A stretch of DNA of 50,158 bases, taken from positions 1 to 50,158 of the forward strand of contig NZ_QREV01000036.1 in the NCBI RefSeq assembly GCF_003363715.1, written 5' to 3'. The notes beneath the pieces are model-generated. The model was given only the letters and a program-made list of their open reading frames with translations, ran no database searches and had not been told where the DNA came from. Origin of the DNA: Parabacteroides acidifaciens. GTDB taxonomy: Bacteria; Bacteroidota; Bacteroidia; Bacteroidales; Tannerellaceae. The position numbers and the translations under genes were made by a program. Position 1 is the first letter of the stretch; every line of letters starts with the position of its first letter. Shown piece by piece: positions 9,690-18,927 of this stretch.

Positions 9690-9735
9690 TGTCAAGAAAA
9701 TAGACAGTGGTGTCAAATAATTAGACACTGCTGTC
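9690..9735 (+). promoter_or_regulatory. Paired palindromes upstream of the first permease operon (candidate enhancer sites)
   Basis: TGTC-N9-GACA occurs at 9690-9706 and at 9711-9727, the second extended to GTGTC-N9-GACAC. A further TGTC half-site begins at 9732. The three TGTC starts are exactly 21 bases apart, two helical turns. Paired palindromes of this kind about 75 bases upstream of a -24/-12 promoter are what an NtrC-family activator would bind. Confidence 0.7.
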
Positions 9736-9781
9736 TATTCTGCTTTTATTTATCTGATTGATTATTTGATTGTTATGTTGT

Positions 9782-9798
9782 TTGGCATATTATTTGCT
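9782..9798 (+). promoter_or_regulatory. Sigma54 (-24/-12) promoter of the first permease operon
   Basis: TTGGCATATTATTTGCT has GG at 9784-9785 and GC at 9796-9797 separated by exactly ten bases, with the expected TTGGCA and TTTGC contexts. Transcription would begin near 9809, leaving a leader of about 22 bases before the ATG at 9831. Confidence 0.75.
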
Positions 9799-9830
9799 GC
9801 TTTTCATGAAATAACCAATCATATGAAGAT

Positions 9831-12179
9831 ATGAAGACTTTGTTACATAACTTTTCCGGCGTATTCCGTCGGTTTAGGTTACCGACAGCCTTGAACTTGA
9901 TAGGTATGTCCGTAGCCTTTGCTGTGTTTTTGATTCTGATGATGCAGATGACGTATGAGTGGGGGTTCGACCGTTTTCATAAACATGCCGATTGCCTTTA
10001 CAGACTTGAAATTACGCATGAGGATTATGGAGGGCAGGCTTGCCTGAACCGTCCGTTGATAGATGCTTTCGTGGCTTCTTCCCCGCATATAGTGAAGGGG
10101 GCGCTTTTGAATGGCTTTGTCGATAAACAGTATGTGATGGTTGAGCATGACGGAAACCGGGAGTCTTTCCTCGAGACCTTATATCCTGTCTCTGCGGACT
10201 ATGCCGATGTGTTCGAGCTTACAATGGTCGAAGGAGACCGGTCGGCTCTGTCCGTTCCCGGCCAGGCGCTGATATCGCAGGGGATGGCTCAGAAGTTTTT
10301 CGGCTCATCTTCCGCATTGGGACAACAATTGGTGGGAGAGGGCTGGACGGTTGTCGTTGGCGGCGTCTATAAGGATCTTCCGGAAAATTCCATAGTGCGG
10401 AATGCTATTTACAGGAAAATATCCGATCGGGAAGGGGCAGGACAATGGGGTATGAATAATTACGAGTGTTACCTCCGCCTGGATGATCCGGCTTCCGCCG
10501 CCGGATTGGTTAGCAATTTCAAACGATATTTCCGGCATGACCAGTTGAACTGGGAAGAAATGGACTTGCGCCTTGTCTCCCTGCATGAGGTTTATTTTCA
10601 GACAGACAGCCATTTCGATACACAAAAACAGAAAGGCAGCTATACCTTGTTGCGCTTGCTGTTGGGCATCGCTTTCCTGATCGTCGTGATCGCTGCGATC
10701 AACTTTACCAACTTCAGCAATGCACAGGTCCCGATGCGGGTGAGAAGCATTAATACGCAAAAGGTATTGGGCGGTGGTGTCGGAATCATCCGCCTTTCTT
10801 TGGTCTTGGAGGCGGTAGGGATTTGCCTGGTTGCATACCTGCTGTCTTTGTTTTATATCTATGGCCTGTCGCGAAGTTCGTTTGCCGATATTGTGGTCGG
10901 CGGGCTTTCGTTGGAGGGTAGGTTGCCTTTGATCCTCTGTACGGGAGGATTTGTCGTTGTGATCGGGGTGTTGGCCAGTTATTGGCCTGCCCGGTACATC
11001 ACATCTTTTCCGCCGGCATTGGTGTTGAAAGGTAATTACGGCCTGTCTCCGAAGGGAAAGAAGTTGAGGAACTGTCTGGTCTGTTTGCAGTATATCGTTT
11101 CTTTTGTCCTGATCATCGGAGCTTTGTTTGTAAACCTGCAAAACCGGTATATGCTCCATCTGCCGCTCGGATTTGACAAGGAGCAGGTGGTTGTCGTCGG
11201 AAACCTGACGAACGAATTGAAGAAGCAGCCGGAACTGATCAAGCAAAAATTAGGAGGAATGCCGGATATCGAGTCTGTCTCTATGGTCTCGCACCTGATT
11301 GGCGCAACGGATAACTATACGCGCATGGGACGCACTCGCAACGGCGAAGAGATACAGTTTTTGTTGGTTCAGGCAGATCCCTCGATCCTGGATGTTTTGG
11401 GAATCAAGCCGGTTGCCGGAAGGAATTTCCAGGCAGAGGATGCGTCGGGTGACGGCACGTATATCTTTAATGAGATGGCACGCAAGCAATTTGAACTCGA
11501 ACCGGGGGATATCCTGTCTCTGGATTGGGGCGATTTTCATGCACGGGAACAGATAGCCGGATTTATGCCGGACCTGAAATATAATTCTTTCAAAAGCATA
11601 ACGGAACCTTTTGGCTTTTTTGTCGGAAAGAATACTTATCTGTCCAAGGTGATGATCCGTACTCACACCGGTGTCGATTATACGGATTTGAAGACGGCTC
11701 TTACGGGCGTTTTACATGATATAGACCCGAATTACCTGCCGGAAATCAGCCTGTTCGATGAAGTTCAGGACTATCTCTATGAAAAAGAGCTGCGGGTAGG
11801 ACGCCAGATCACCTTCTTCAGTCTGGTGACGGTGTTGATCTCGCTGATCGGAGTTTTCGGGGTTGTAATGCTTGAAAGTGAATATAAACGGAAAGAAGTT
11901 GGCATTCGGAAGGTTTTTGGTGCAACGATTGGCGAACTGTTACGTCTCTTTAATAAGACGTATTTGCAAATCGCGACAGCCTGTTTTGTGGTTGCCGTTC
12001 CGGTCGCCTATTATGCGATCATCCGTTGGCAGGAAAGTTTTATTTATAAAGTAAGTCTTTCATGGTGGATTTTCGTATTGGCTTTCTTGTCGGTAACGAC
12101 CATTACTTTATTAACTGTCTCTATCCAGAACTGGCGCGTGGCAAATGCGAACCCGGTTGACAGTCTTAAAAGTGAATAA
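9831..12179 (+). CDS. FtsX/MacB-like ABC transporter permease
   Basis: This 782-residue permease has the double-FtsX layout common in Bacteroidetes. An N-terminal membrane helix (about 18-38) leads into a periplasmic MacB-type domain. A first FtsX block of membrane helices (about 275-440) includes INFTNFSNAQVPMRVRSINT and the TSFPPALVLKG stretch. A second periplasmic part follows, then a C-terminal FtsX block (about 660-775) with SLIGVFGVVMLESEYKRKE. Relatives move lipids, lipoproteins, peptides or antibiotics, or transmit force across the envelope; the substrate here is unknown. It is the first gene after a sigma54-type promoter and shares an operon with the next permease (14-base gap) and an ATPase. 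Confidence 0.88.
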   Translation: MKTLLHNFSGVFRRFRLPTALNLIGMSVAFAVFLILMMQMTYEWGFDRFHKHADCLYRLEITHEDYGGQACLNRPLIDAFVASSPHIVKGALLNGFVDKQYVMVEHDGNRESFLETLYPVSADYADVFELTMVEGDRSALSVPGQALISQGMAQKFFGSSSALGQQLVGEGWTVVVGGVYKDLPENSIVRNAIYRKISDREGAGQWGMNNYECYLRLDDPASAAGLVSNFKRYFRHDQLNWEEMDLRLVSLHEVYFQTDSHFDTQKQKGSYTLLRLLLGIAFLIVVIAAINFTNFSNAQVPMRVRSINTQKVLGGGVGIIRLSLVLEAVGICLVAYLLSLFYIYGLSRSSFADIVVGGLSLEGRLPLILCTGGFVVVIGVLASYWPARYITSFPPALVLKGNYGLSPKGKKLRNCLVCLQYIVSFVLIIGALFVNLQNRYMLHLPLGFDKEQVVVVGNLTNELKKQPELIKQKLGGMPDIESVSMVSHLIGATDNYTRMGRTRNGEEIQFLLVQADPSILDVLGIKPVAGRNFQAEDASGDGTYIFNEMARKQFELEPGDILSLDWGDFHAREQIAGFMPDLKYNSFKSITEPFGFFVGKNTYLSKVMIRTHTGVDYTDLKTALTGVLHDIDPNYLPEISLFDEVQDYLYEKELRVGRQITFFSLVTVLISLIGVFGVVMLESEYKRKEVGIRKVFGATIGELLRLFNKTYLQIATACFVVAVPVAYYAIIRWQESFIYKVSLSWWIFVLAFLSVTTITLLTVSIQNWRVANANPVDSLKSE

Positions 12180-12193
12180 ATAACAAATCGAGT

Positions 12194-14563
12194 ATGAAAA
12201 CGATCTTACGAAACTTCTTTAGCGTACTTCGCCGTTTTAAAGCGGCGACACTTCTCAATGTGTTGGGGTTGAGCATAGCCTTTGTAGCCTTTATGCTGAT
12301 TATGATGCAGGTGAATTATGATTACACCTTCGACTGCAGTCACCGGAATGCGCCGTCTATATTCCGTTTGGATCTTGTGCGAGAAAAAGGTTCCCAGGCA
12401 ATTATCTGTCGACCTTTTGCACGGGCGTTTACCGAATCGTCTCCTCATATTGAGGGAGGAGGGATTATGGAAGGTTGGACAAGCAGCTATTTCTTTTATG
12501 TGGAGCAAAACGGACAGCGGACCAGCTATAAGGAAAACACCGTAAATGTAACTCCTGAGATACTGAAAGTCTTTCATTTCGACTGGTTAGAAGGAACTGC
12601 ACAGGCATTGGACGAACCGAACAGTATTATCCTTCCGGAAAGTATGGCGGAAAAACTTTTTGGGGGTGGATCGGCAATGAACAAGCAATTGATCTCTTCC
12701 AATCCGAAGGAGGATGCAAAAATCGTGAAAGGTGTCTATAAGGATTTTCCTCTTAATTCGTCCTTGCAGAACGTGATATACACTTCCATGAACCCGAAAG
12801 ATAATTATAATAGTTGGGGTAACTGGAACTATCTATTTTTTGTCCGCCTGGACGATCCGGTCAATAAAGATGTTGTGTTGGATACTTTTAAAAAGAATTT
12901 TAATGCAAAAGAAGCTTTTGGCGATGATTTCGATTGGGAGAAGGAGGGCATGGATCTTCGTTTGACCTCCCTTCCCGATGTCCATTTCCTGAATAATGTC
13001 GATTTCGACTCGATGCCGAAGGCAAGCCGGCAGACGATACTTGTGCTTTTCTCCATTGCTTTTGTTATCCTTATTATTGCCGGCATTAATTTTACGAATT
13101 TCAGTACGGCGTTGACTCCGATGCGTATCAAGAGTATCAATACGCAGAAAGTGTTGGGGAGCTCCGACCGTATGTTGCGGGGCTGTCTGTTGATGGAATC
13201 GGTTTGTGTCAGTATTTTTGCTTATCTGCTTTCGCTCCTGCTTTTATATCTCGCACAGAAAACGCCGATTGCTTCGCTGGTGGATGCTGATATGTCGTTC
13301 GGTGCACAGCCGGGGATTATCGGTGGCACGGCCTTGATCGCTGTGATTGTCGGAATGTTGGCCGGCCTTTATCCTTCCTATTACATCACTTCTTTCCCGC
13401 CGGCATTGGTGCTTAAAGGAAGTTTCGGGCTTTCGCTTGCCGGACGCCGGATGAGGAGCTTCTTGGTGAGTATTCAGTTTGTGGCTTCCTTTATCCTGAT
13501 TATCGGCTCTTTATTTATGTATTTACAGAACCATTATATGCAGAATGCGCCGCTGGGATATGATAAGGAGGAAATGATTACGATTCAATTGAATAATAAG
13601 ATCAACCAGAATCGGGATGCTTTCACGAACCAGTTGAAGACGTTTGCCGGAGTTGAAGACGTGACTTATTCCCAGTTCCTGTTGGCCAGCCAAGATCAGT
13701 ATATGGGTTGGGGGCGTGATTATAATGGAGAACAGATTAGTTTCCAGTGTCTTCCTGTCTCTTCTTCTTTCCTGAAAGTGATGGGAATCGAAGTGAAGGA
13801 AGGACGTAATTTCCGGTCGGAAGATGACCTGAAAGAGGATGGCTGTTACATTTTTAATGAAAAAGCAAAAGCGTTATACGACTTGAAGTTGAATGAAAAG
13901 ATAGATGGTGACGAAATTATCGGTTTCATCCCGAACATCAAGTTCGCTTCTTTTCGTCAGGAGGTTTCCCCGATGGCCTTTTATTTATGGGGAAAATATC
14001 AATGGGGGCAGGAAGGTAATTATTATAATACAGGCTATGTGAAGTTTAAAGCCGGAAGCGATCTTCGCGCCGGGATGAAACATGTGCGCGAGTCGTTGTC
14101 CAAGTTTGATTCGGAGTACCCTTTTGTGGTTCGTTTCTATGATGAGGTGATGCAACGGACGTATGAAAAAGAATTGAAGATCGGTTCGCTGATAACATTG
14201 TTCAGTCTTATCGCTATCTTTATCTCGATTGTGGGCGTGTTCGGACTGGTTGTGTTCGAGAGCGAATACAGGCGGAAAGAAATTGCCGTACGCAAAGTGC
14301 TGGGATCTACGACAGGCCAGATCTTGTATATGTTCAATGTGAACTATTTCTGGATTCTGTTGATCTGTTTTATCCTGGGTGCTCCGGTTGCCTGGTATGG
14401 TGTTTACCGGTGGTTGGAAAACTTTGCTTACCGTACGCCGATGTATTGGTGGGTATTACCGTTTGCATTCCTGGTTGTGGGTGTGATTACGGTGGTAACG
14501 GTGACATTCCAGAATTGGCATGTGGCAAATGAGAATCCGGTAAATAATATAAAATCAGAATAA
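12194..14563 (+). CDS. FtsX/MacB-like ABC transporter permease
   Basis: The 789-residue product is paralogous to its upstream neighbour over its whole length: the same N-terminal helix, MacB-like periplasmic domain, INFTNFSTALTPMRIKSINT block, YYITSFPPALVLKGSFGLSL stretch, and C-terminal helices beginning ISIVGVFGLVVFESEYRRKE. It lies 14 bases after the first permease and 31 bases before the ATPase gene, so the three are almost certainly cotranscribed. Two such permeases beside one ATPase suggests either a heteromeric complex or alternative partners for a shared ATPase. The substrate cannot be read from the sequence. Confidence 0.88.
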   Translation: MKTILRNFFSVLRRFKAATLLNVLGLSIAFVAFMLIMMQVNYDYTFDCSHRNAPSIFRLDLVREKGSQAIICRPFARAFTESSPHIEGGGIMEGWTSSYFFYVEQNGQRTSYKENTVNVTPEILKVFHFDWLEGTAQALDEPNSIILPESMAEKLFGGGSAMNKQLISSNPKEDAKIVKGVYKDFPLNSSLQNVIYTSMNPKDNYNSWGNWNYLFFVRLDDPVNKDVVLDTFKKNFNAKEAFGDDFDWEKEGMDLRLTSLPDVHFLNNVDFDSMPKASRQTILVLFSIAFVILIIAGINFTNFSTALTPMRIKSINTQKVLGSSDRMLRGCLLMESVCVSIFAYLLSLLLLYLAQKTPIASLVDADMSFGAQPGIIGGTALIAVIVGMLAGLYPSYYITSFPPALVLKGSFGLSLAGRRMRSFLVSIQFVASFILIIGSLFMYLQNHYMQNAPLGYDKEEMITIQLNNKINQNRDAFTNQLKTFAGVEDVTYSQFLLASQDQYMGWGRDYNGEQISFQCLPVSSSFLKVMGIEVKEGRNFRSEDDLKEDGCYIFNEKAKALYDLKLNEKIDGDEIIGFIPNIKFASFRQEVSPMAFYLWGKYQWGQEGNYYNTGYVKFKAGSDLRAGMKHVRESLSKFDSEYPFVVRFYDEVMQRTYEKELKIGSLITLFSLIAIFISIVGVFGLVVFESEYRRKEIAVRKVLGSTTGQILYMFNVNYFWILLICFILGAPVAWYGVYRWLENFAYRTPMYWWVLPFAFLVVGVITVVTVTFQNWHVANENPVNNIKSE

Positions 14564-14594
14564 CAAATTACAAATCATAAATAAAAGAACGGTT

Positions 14595-15275
14595 ATGATT
14601 AAGATCGAAGGTTTGAGTAAGTTTTTCCGTACGGAAGAAGTGGAGACGATCGCGTTGAACAATGTCTCCCTGGAAGTGAAAGACGGCGAGTTTGTGGCTG
14701 TCATGGGCCCTTCCGGTTGTGGCAAGTCTACCTTGCTGAATATCCTGGGTTTGCTGGACAACCCGACATCGGGCGACTATTATCTGGCGGACAAAGAGGT
14801 CGGACATCTCAAAGAGAAAGAACGTACGCAGGTTCGTAAAGGGAATATCGGTTTCGTATTTCAGAGCTTTAACCTGATTGACGAATTGAATGTGTTCGAA
14901 AATGTGGAACTGCCGCTTACCTACCTGAAGGTGAAAGCTGCCGAGCGTAAGCAGATGGTGAACGACATCCTGAAACGGATGAATATCAGCCATCGTGCCA
15001 ACCACTTCCCGCAGCAGCTCTCCGGAGGTCAGCAGCAGCGTGTGGCCATTGCCCGTGCCGTCGTTTCGAATCCAAAGATCATCCTCGCCGATGAGCCGAC
15101 CGGTAACCTGGATTCCAAGAATGGTGCGGAAGTGATGCAACTCCTTACCGAACTGAACCGGGAGGGAACGACGATCGTGATGGTAACCCACTCCAAACAT
15201 GACGCAAGTTTCGCTCACCGTATCATTAATCTGTTCGACGGTAGCATTGTTTCGTCGGTAAACGAATTTATATAA
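14595..15275 (+). CDS. LolD/MacB-type ABC transporter ATP-binding protein
   Basis: The 226-residue cytoplasmic ATPase drives the FtsX-type permeases of this cluster. All motifs are intact: Walker A GPSGCGKS at 38-45, Q-loop Gln90, signature LSGGQQQ at 142-148, Walker B ILADE at 163-167, and switch His199 (VTHS). Length and spacing fit the LolD/MacB/FtsE group of single-domain ATPases. It is the last gene of the first sigma54-type unit, and a second permease gene with its own matching promoter follows 191 bases later, so this one ATPase may serve all three permeases. Confidence 0.93.
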   Translation: MIKIEGLSKFFRTEEVETIALNNVSLEVKDGEFVAVMGPSGCGKSTLLNILGLLDNPTSGDYYLADKEVGHLKEKERTQVRKGNIGFVFQSFNLIDELNVFENVELPLTYLKVKAAERKQMVNDILKRMNISHRANHFPQQLSGGQQQRVAIARAVVSNPKIILADEPTGNLDSKNGAEVMQLLTELNREGTTIVMVTHSKHDASFAHRIINLFDGSIVSSVNEFI

Positions 15276-15284
15276 GATTGTAAT

Positions 15285-15323
15285 TGTAAAGAAAATGGAC
15301 AGGTGTGTCAAATAATTTGACAC
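15285..15323 (+). promoter_or_regulatory. Paired palindromes upstream of the second permease unit
   Basis: GTGTC-N9-GACAC lies at 15305-15323, and its inner part TGTCAAATAATTTGACA is a perfect palindrome. A weaker copy, TGTA-N9-GACA, lies at 15285-15301, exactly 21 bases upstream. Its spacer, AAGAAAATG, nearly repeats the spacer AAGAAAATA of the upstream site at the first operon. The arrangement mirrors 9690-9727. Confidence 0.7.
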
Positions 15324-15376
15324 TATGATAAAGATGCTGGTTGAGTATATTGTTGATAGTTAATAATATATGGGTT

Positions 15377-15393
15377 TTGGCACACTATTTGGA
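15377..15393 (+). promoter_or_regulatory. Sigma54-like promoter of the second permease unit
   Basis: TTGGCACACTATTTGGA has a perfect -24 part (TTGGCAC) with GG at 15379-15380. Ten bases later it has GG in place of the usual GC at 15391-15392. The -24 GG is 73 bases after the start of the main palindrome (15306), exactly as at the first operon (9711 to 9784). The -12 mismatch may make it weaker. Confidence 0.6.
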
Positions 15394-15466
15394 TAGAATA
15401 TATCAGTAGTCCTTGTAGACCAAGTCACGGCTACGGCAGAAAGAATAAAAATAATGACAATCTGAT

Positions 15467-17848
15467 ATGAAAACGATTCTAAGAAATTTTCTAAGTGTGT
15501 TGAGAAGGTTCCGGCTGGCTACTGCGTTAAACGTGGTGGGCTTGTCGGTGTCCTTTGCTGCTTTTATCATTATTATGATGCAGGTCCGCTATGAACGGAC
15601 GTTCGACAGTTGTCATCCGAACGTTTCCCGTATCTACCGGGTGGAAGTGGACATGAAAGAATATAAGGGTTCGACTATTCTGGCCCGCCCGTTTGTGGAT
15701 GCAGTTATCCAGTCGTCGCCTTTGATCGACGCCGGGACTTTGTTCAATCCGTTTACCGGCGAATACTATTTTACGGTTTTGCAGGGACAGGATAAAGTGG
15801 GCTTTAAAGAACCGTTTATCACTTGTTATCCGGAGATAACGAAGATGTACCATTTCGATATGGTGGAGGGCAATGCCGATTGCTTGAATGATGTGGAGAA
15901 GGCGTTGATACCGGAAAGCATGGCGCGCAAGTTTTTTGGCGAAGGTTCGGCTGTCGGCCAGCGCCTGAATATGGAAGAAAGTATCTGGAGCAAGAATACG
16001 GATGGCTTTCTGGTTGTAGGAGGGGTGTATAAAGATTTCCCTGGCAATACGCAGTTGAACAATGTGATTTATACGGCTATCTATGACGATCGTACGAAGG
16101 ACGCTTGGGTCAGTAATAACTATTTCTGCTATCTCATGCTGACTCCCGATGCATCACCGGAAACCGTAGCCGACAATTTTAACCGTACGTTCGATTTCAG
16201 TAAATGCTATAAAGGAGAAGAGGATGTACACATCAGGCTTCGTCCCTTCAGTGAAATTTATTATCTGAACGAATCGCAGGATGGCCGCCTGGTCAAGAGC
16301 GGTAATCCGGAGACGACAAAGTTGTTGCTGATGATTGCTTTCCTGATTATTATCGTGGCGGCTATTAACTTTACCAACTTCAGTACGGCATTGACGCCTT
16401 TGCGCATCAAGAGCATTAATACGCAGAAAGTATTGGGAAGTTCGGAGTCTGTTTTACGTTTGTCTCTTTTGGTGGAAGCGATGGGAATTGCTTTTCTTTC
16501 GTTCTTGATTTCTTTGTTCTTGATTTATGTGTTGAACCGTCCGGAGATACTGTCTTTTGTAAAGGCAGATTTGGCATTGAGTCACAACATCGGCTTGTTG
16601 GTTGCGGTCGGTGGCTTGTCATTGTTGGTCGGATTGGCGGCGGGCTTGTATCCGGCCTGGTATATCACTTCGTTTCCGCCGGCGCTGGTGCTGAAAGGTT
16701 CGTTCGGGCTTTCGCCTGCCGGCCGCAAGCTGCGCACTTGCCTGATGGGATTCCAGTTTGTGGTGTCGCTTGTCCTGATTATCGGGGCACTCTTCATTTA
16801 CCTGCAGAATCGTTATATGCAACATTTTCCGCTTGGATTCGATAAAGACCGTATCGCGGTAGTGGAACTGAACGGCAGGATGGCGACTAAGAATAAGGAT
16901 GCGTATGTCAATAAGCTGAAAGAATATCCGGGGATAGAAGACGTTGCCTTTGCACAGGAAAAGTTGGGAGCGCAGGACAGCTATATGACTTGGAGCGGAG
17001 TGTATAAGGAGCAGAATGTGGGTATCAATGCTCTGCCTGTTTCCTGGAATTTTATCGATGTGATGGGGATTCAGCGGGCCGGCGGACGCCAGTTGACCGA
17101 GGCGGATGAAAAGGGTAAAAAGCTTGTCTTCGTCTTATTCGATGCCATGCGCAAACAATATGATATGAAAGATGGTGATTCTTTTATGATACCTTGGTTG
17201 GAGGCGGATGATCCGATCGAAATAGCGGGTTTTGTAGAAGATGTTCATTTTACCTCTCTGCGCAGCAAGCTGGAAAATACCGCCTTGATTATAAATTATT
17301 GGGGACAGTTACCAGTGTCTTATATCCGGATCAAGGCGGGTACGAATCTGCCCGAAGCGGTAGATCATATCCGGAAAGTCGTGGCCGATATTGATCCGGC
17401 CTATCCGGTGGATGTGCAGTTCTACGATACGATATTCGACAGTCTGTACCGCCAGGAAGAGAACCTGAGTATGATGGTGTTCCTGTTTAGTCTGTTGGCG
17501 ATAATTATTTCTCTGGTAGGTGTGTTCGGTCTGGTCGTGTTCGAGTCGCAGTACCGGAAGAAAGAGATCGGTATCCGCAAGGTGCACGGTTCGACAGTCG
17601 GAGGCATTTTGGGGATGTTGAGTAAGCGGTATGTCGCAATCGTGCTGATATGCTTTGTCCTGGCAACTCCGCTTGCGTATTACGGCGTAACGAAATGGCT
17701 GGAGAACTTCACATACAAAACCCCTATTCATGTGTGGGTGTTTGCTGCAGCTTTGGTCGTGGTAATGCTTATAACGCTGGCTACGGTTGTTTTCCAAAGC
17801 TGGAAAGCGGCTACGGCAAATCCGGTGGAAAGCATTAAAAATGAATGA
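15467..17848 (+). CDS. FtsX/MacB-like ABC transporter permease
   Basis: This is the third paralogous permease (793 residues), with the same order of parts: an N-terminal helix, a periplasmic MacB-like domain, a first FtsX block containing INFTNFSTALTPLRIKSINT and WYITSFPPALVLKGSFGLSP, and a C-terminal block starting SLVGVFGLVVFESQYRKKE. It is separated from the ATPase by 191 bases that contain its own sigma54-like promoter and palindrome pair. It is therefore probably a separate unit of the same regulon, which would allow its dose to vary relative to the first two permeases. Confidence 0.88.
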   Translation: MKTILRNFLSVLRRFRLATALNVVGLSVSFAAFIIIMMQVRYERTFDSCHPNVSRIYRVEVDMKEYKGSTILARPFVDAVIQSSPLIDAGTLFNPFTGEYYFTVLQGQDKVGFKEPFITCYPEITKMYHFDMVEGNADCLNDVEKALIPESMARKFFGEGSAVGQRLNMEESIWSKNTDGFLVVGGVYKDFPGNTQLNNVIYTAIYDDRTKDAWVSNNYFCYLMLTPDASPETVADNFNRTFDFSKCYKGEEDVHIRLRPFSEIYYLNESQDGRLVKSGNPETTKLLLMIAFLIIIVAAINFTNFSTALTPLRIKSINTQKVLGSSESVLRLSLLVEAMGIAFLSFLISLFLIYVLNRPEILSFVKADLALSHNIGLLVAVGGLSLLVGLAAGLYPAWYITSFPPALVLKGSFGLSPAGRKLRTCLMGFQFVVSLVLIIGALFIYLQNRYMQHFPLGFDKDRIAVVELNGRMATKNKDAYVNKLKEYPGIEDVAFAQEKLGAQDSYMTWSGVYKEQNVGINALPVSWNFIDVMGIQRAGGRQLTEADEKGKKLVFVLFDAMRKQYDMKDGDSFMIPWLEADDPIEIAGFVEDVHFTSLRSKLENTALIINYWGQLPVSYIRIKAGTNLPEAVDHIRKVVADIDPAYPVDVQFYDTIFDSLYRQEENLSMMVFLFSLLAIIISLVGVFGLVVFESQYRKKEIGIRKVHGSTVGGILGMLSKRYVAIVLICFVLATPLAYYGVTKWLENFTYKTPIHVWVFAAALVVVMLITLATVVFQSWKAATANPVESIKNE

Positions 17849-17871
17849 TAATAACCTTTTCCGGTAAATAT

Positions 17872-17903
17872 CTGAAAAGTTTCAGAATAAAAGTATATCT
17901 TTG
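17872..17903 (+). promoter_or_regulatory. Promoter with palindrome upstream of the isomerase gene
   Basis: TATCTTTG at 17896-17903 matches the TAnnTTTG -7 element and lies 22 bases before the ATG at 17926. The palindrome CTGAAA-AG-TTTCAG at 17872-17885 covers the -33 region and could be an operator. No TTTG is seen at -33. Confidence 0.45.
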
Positions 17904-17925
17904 GAGAATCTAAATTTAATAGACC

Positions 17926-18867
17926 ATGATCAATAGAAGAAATTTTTTGAAAAATGCGTCCCTGTTTACGTTAGGTGGCTTGATGGCCGGTAAAGTAGGG
18001 AATGCCGTTGCAGCCCAGCCTGCAACACCTGCTGTATCGGAAGCGATGGCAGCAAAGAATATCGGTTTACAAATCTATTCTTTAGGCAAGGAGTTATACA
18101 CGGATGTTCCGGGTGGAATGAAGAAACTGAAAGGGATGGGATACGAAACCTTGGAGCTTGCCGGCTATGGTAATGGCAAGATCAATGGTGTCGACATGAT
18201 GGAATTTAAGAAGATGGCGAATGATGCCGGTCTTAAGATCATCAGTTCCCACGTGAATCCTCCTGTTCGCGAGTACACGAAAGACAACTTGGCGCAAATT
18301 AAGGAATACTGGAAAAAGACGGCTGACGACCATGCCAAGATCGGTGTGAAATATTTGGTTCAGCCCGGCCAGCCCAGCACCCGTAGTGTGGAAGAAACAA
18401 AATATGTATGCGAAGTCTTCAACGAAGCCGGAAAGATTGTAAAAGCTGCCGGTATCCCGTTCGGATATCATAATCATGATATGGAGTTTGCAAAAGTAGT
18501 TCCCGGCGGTAAAGAATTGAAGTTCGGGCGTCACAATAAGGGCGAAAAGGTTTACGACATTTTCCTGGCAAACACAGATCCTTCCCTCGTATTCTTCGAA
18601 ATGGATGTTTACTGGGCTGTTATGGGCCAGCAGGATCCTGTCGAATATATGAAGAAATATGCGGATCGTATCAAAGTATTGCATATTAAGGATCGTGCTG
18701 TTTTAGGAGAATCCGGAATGATGAATTTCGAATCGATCTTCAAACAGTTCTATGCAAATGGCTATAAAGATTATTTCGTTGAGCTGGAAGGTATTGGCGA
18801 AGGCAAGCAATTCGACGGAGTGAAAGGTTGCGCCAATTATCTGAAGAAAGCATCATTTGTGAAGTAA
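17926..18867 (+). CDS. Sugar phosphate isomerase/epimerase-like TIM-barrel protein, Tat-like leader
   Basis: The 313-residue protein begins MINRRNFLKNASLFTLGG, a twin-arginine-like export signal of the type common on Bacteroidetes oxidoreductases and isomerases. The rest matches the xylose isomerase-like TIM barrel (AP endonuclease 2 family). Typical stretches are KNIGLQIYSLGKEL near the first strand, GIPFGYHNHDMEF carrying metal-ligand-type His residues, FFEMDVYWAV, and IKVLHIKD. Relatives isomerise or epimerise sugars or keto-sugars; the substrate here is not known. It has its own promoter and is followed by a strong hairpin terminator at 18898, so it is probably monocistronic. Confidence 0.85.
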   Translation: MINRRNFLKNASLFTLGGLMAGKVGNAVAAQPATPAVSEAMAAKNIGLQIYSLGKELYTDVPGGMKKLKGMGYETLELAGYGNGKINGVDMMEFKKMANDAGLKIISSHVNPPVREYTKDNLAQIKEYWKKTADDHAKIGVKYLVQPGQPSTRSVEETKYVCEVFNEAGKIVKAAGIPFGYHNHDMEFAKVVPGGKELKFGRHNKGEKVYDIFLANTDPSLVFFEMDVYWAVMGQQDPVEYMKKYADRIKVLHIKDRAVLGESGMMNFESIFKQFYANGYKDYFVELEGIGEGKQFDGVKGCANYLKKASFVK

Positions 18868-18894
18868 ATACATTAATAATATAATGGTTGCATC

Positions 18895-18927
18895 GTAGGG
18901 GCAGGTTCCAAACCTGCCCTTTTTATT
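18895..18927 (+). terminator. Hairpin terminator with GTAG foot
   Basis: GGGCAGGTT (18899-18907) pairs perfectly with AACCTGCCC (18911-18919) and is followed by TTTTTATT. It lies between convergent genes. The tetranucleotide GTAG at 18895 sits at the 5' foot, a feature shared with hairpins at 27804, 46441 and 48712. Confidence 0.75.
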
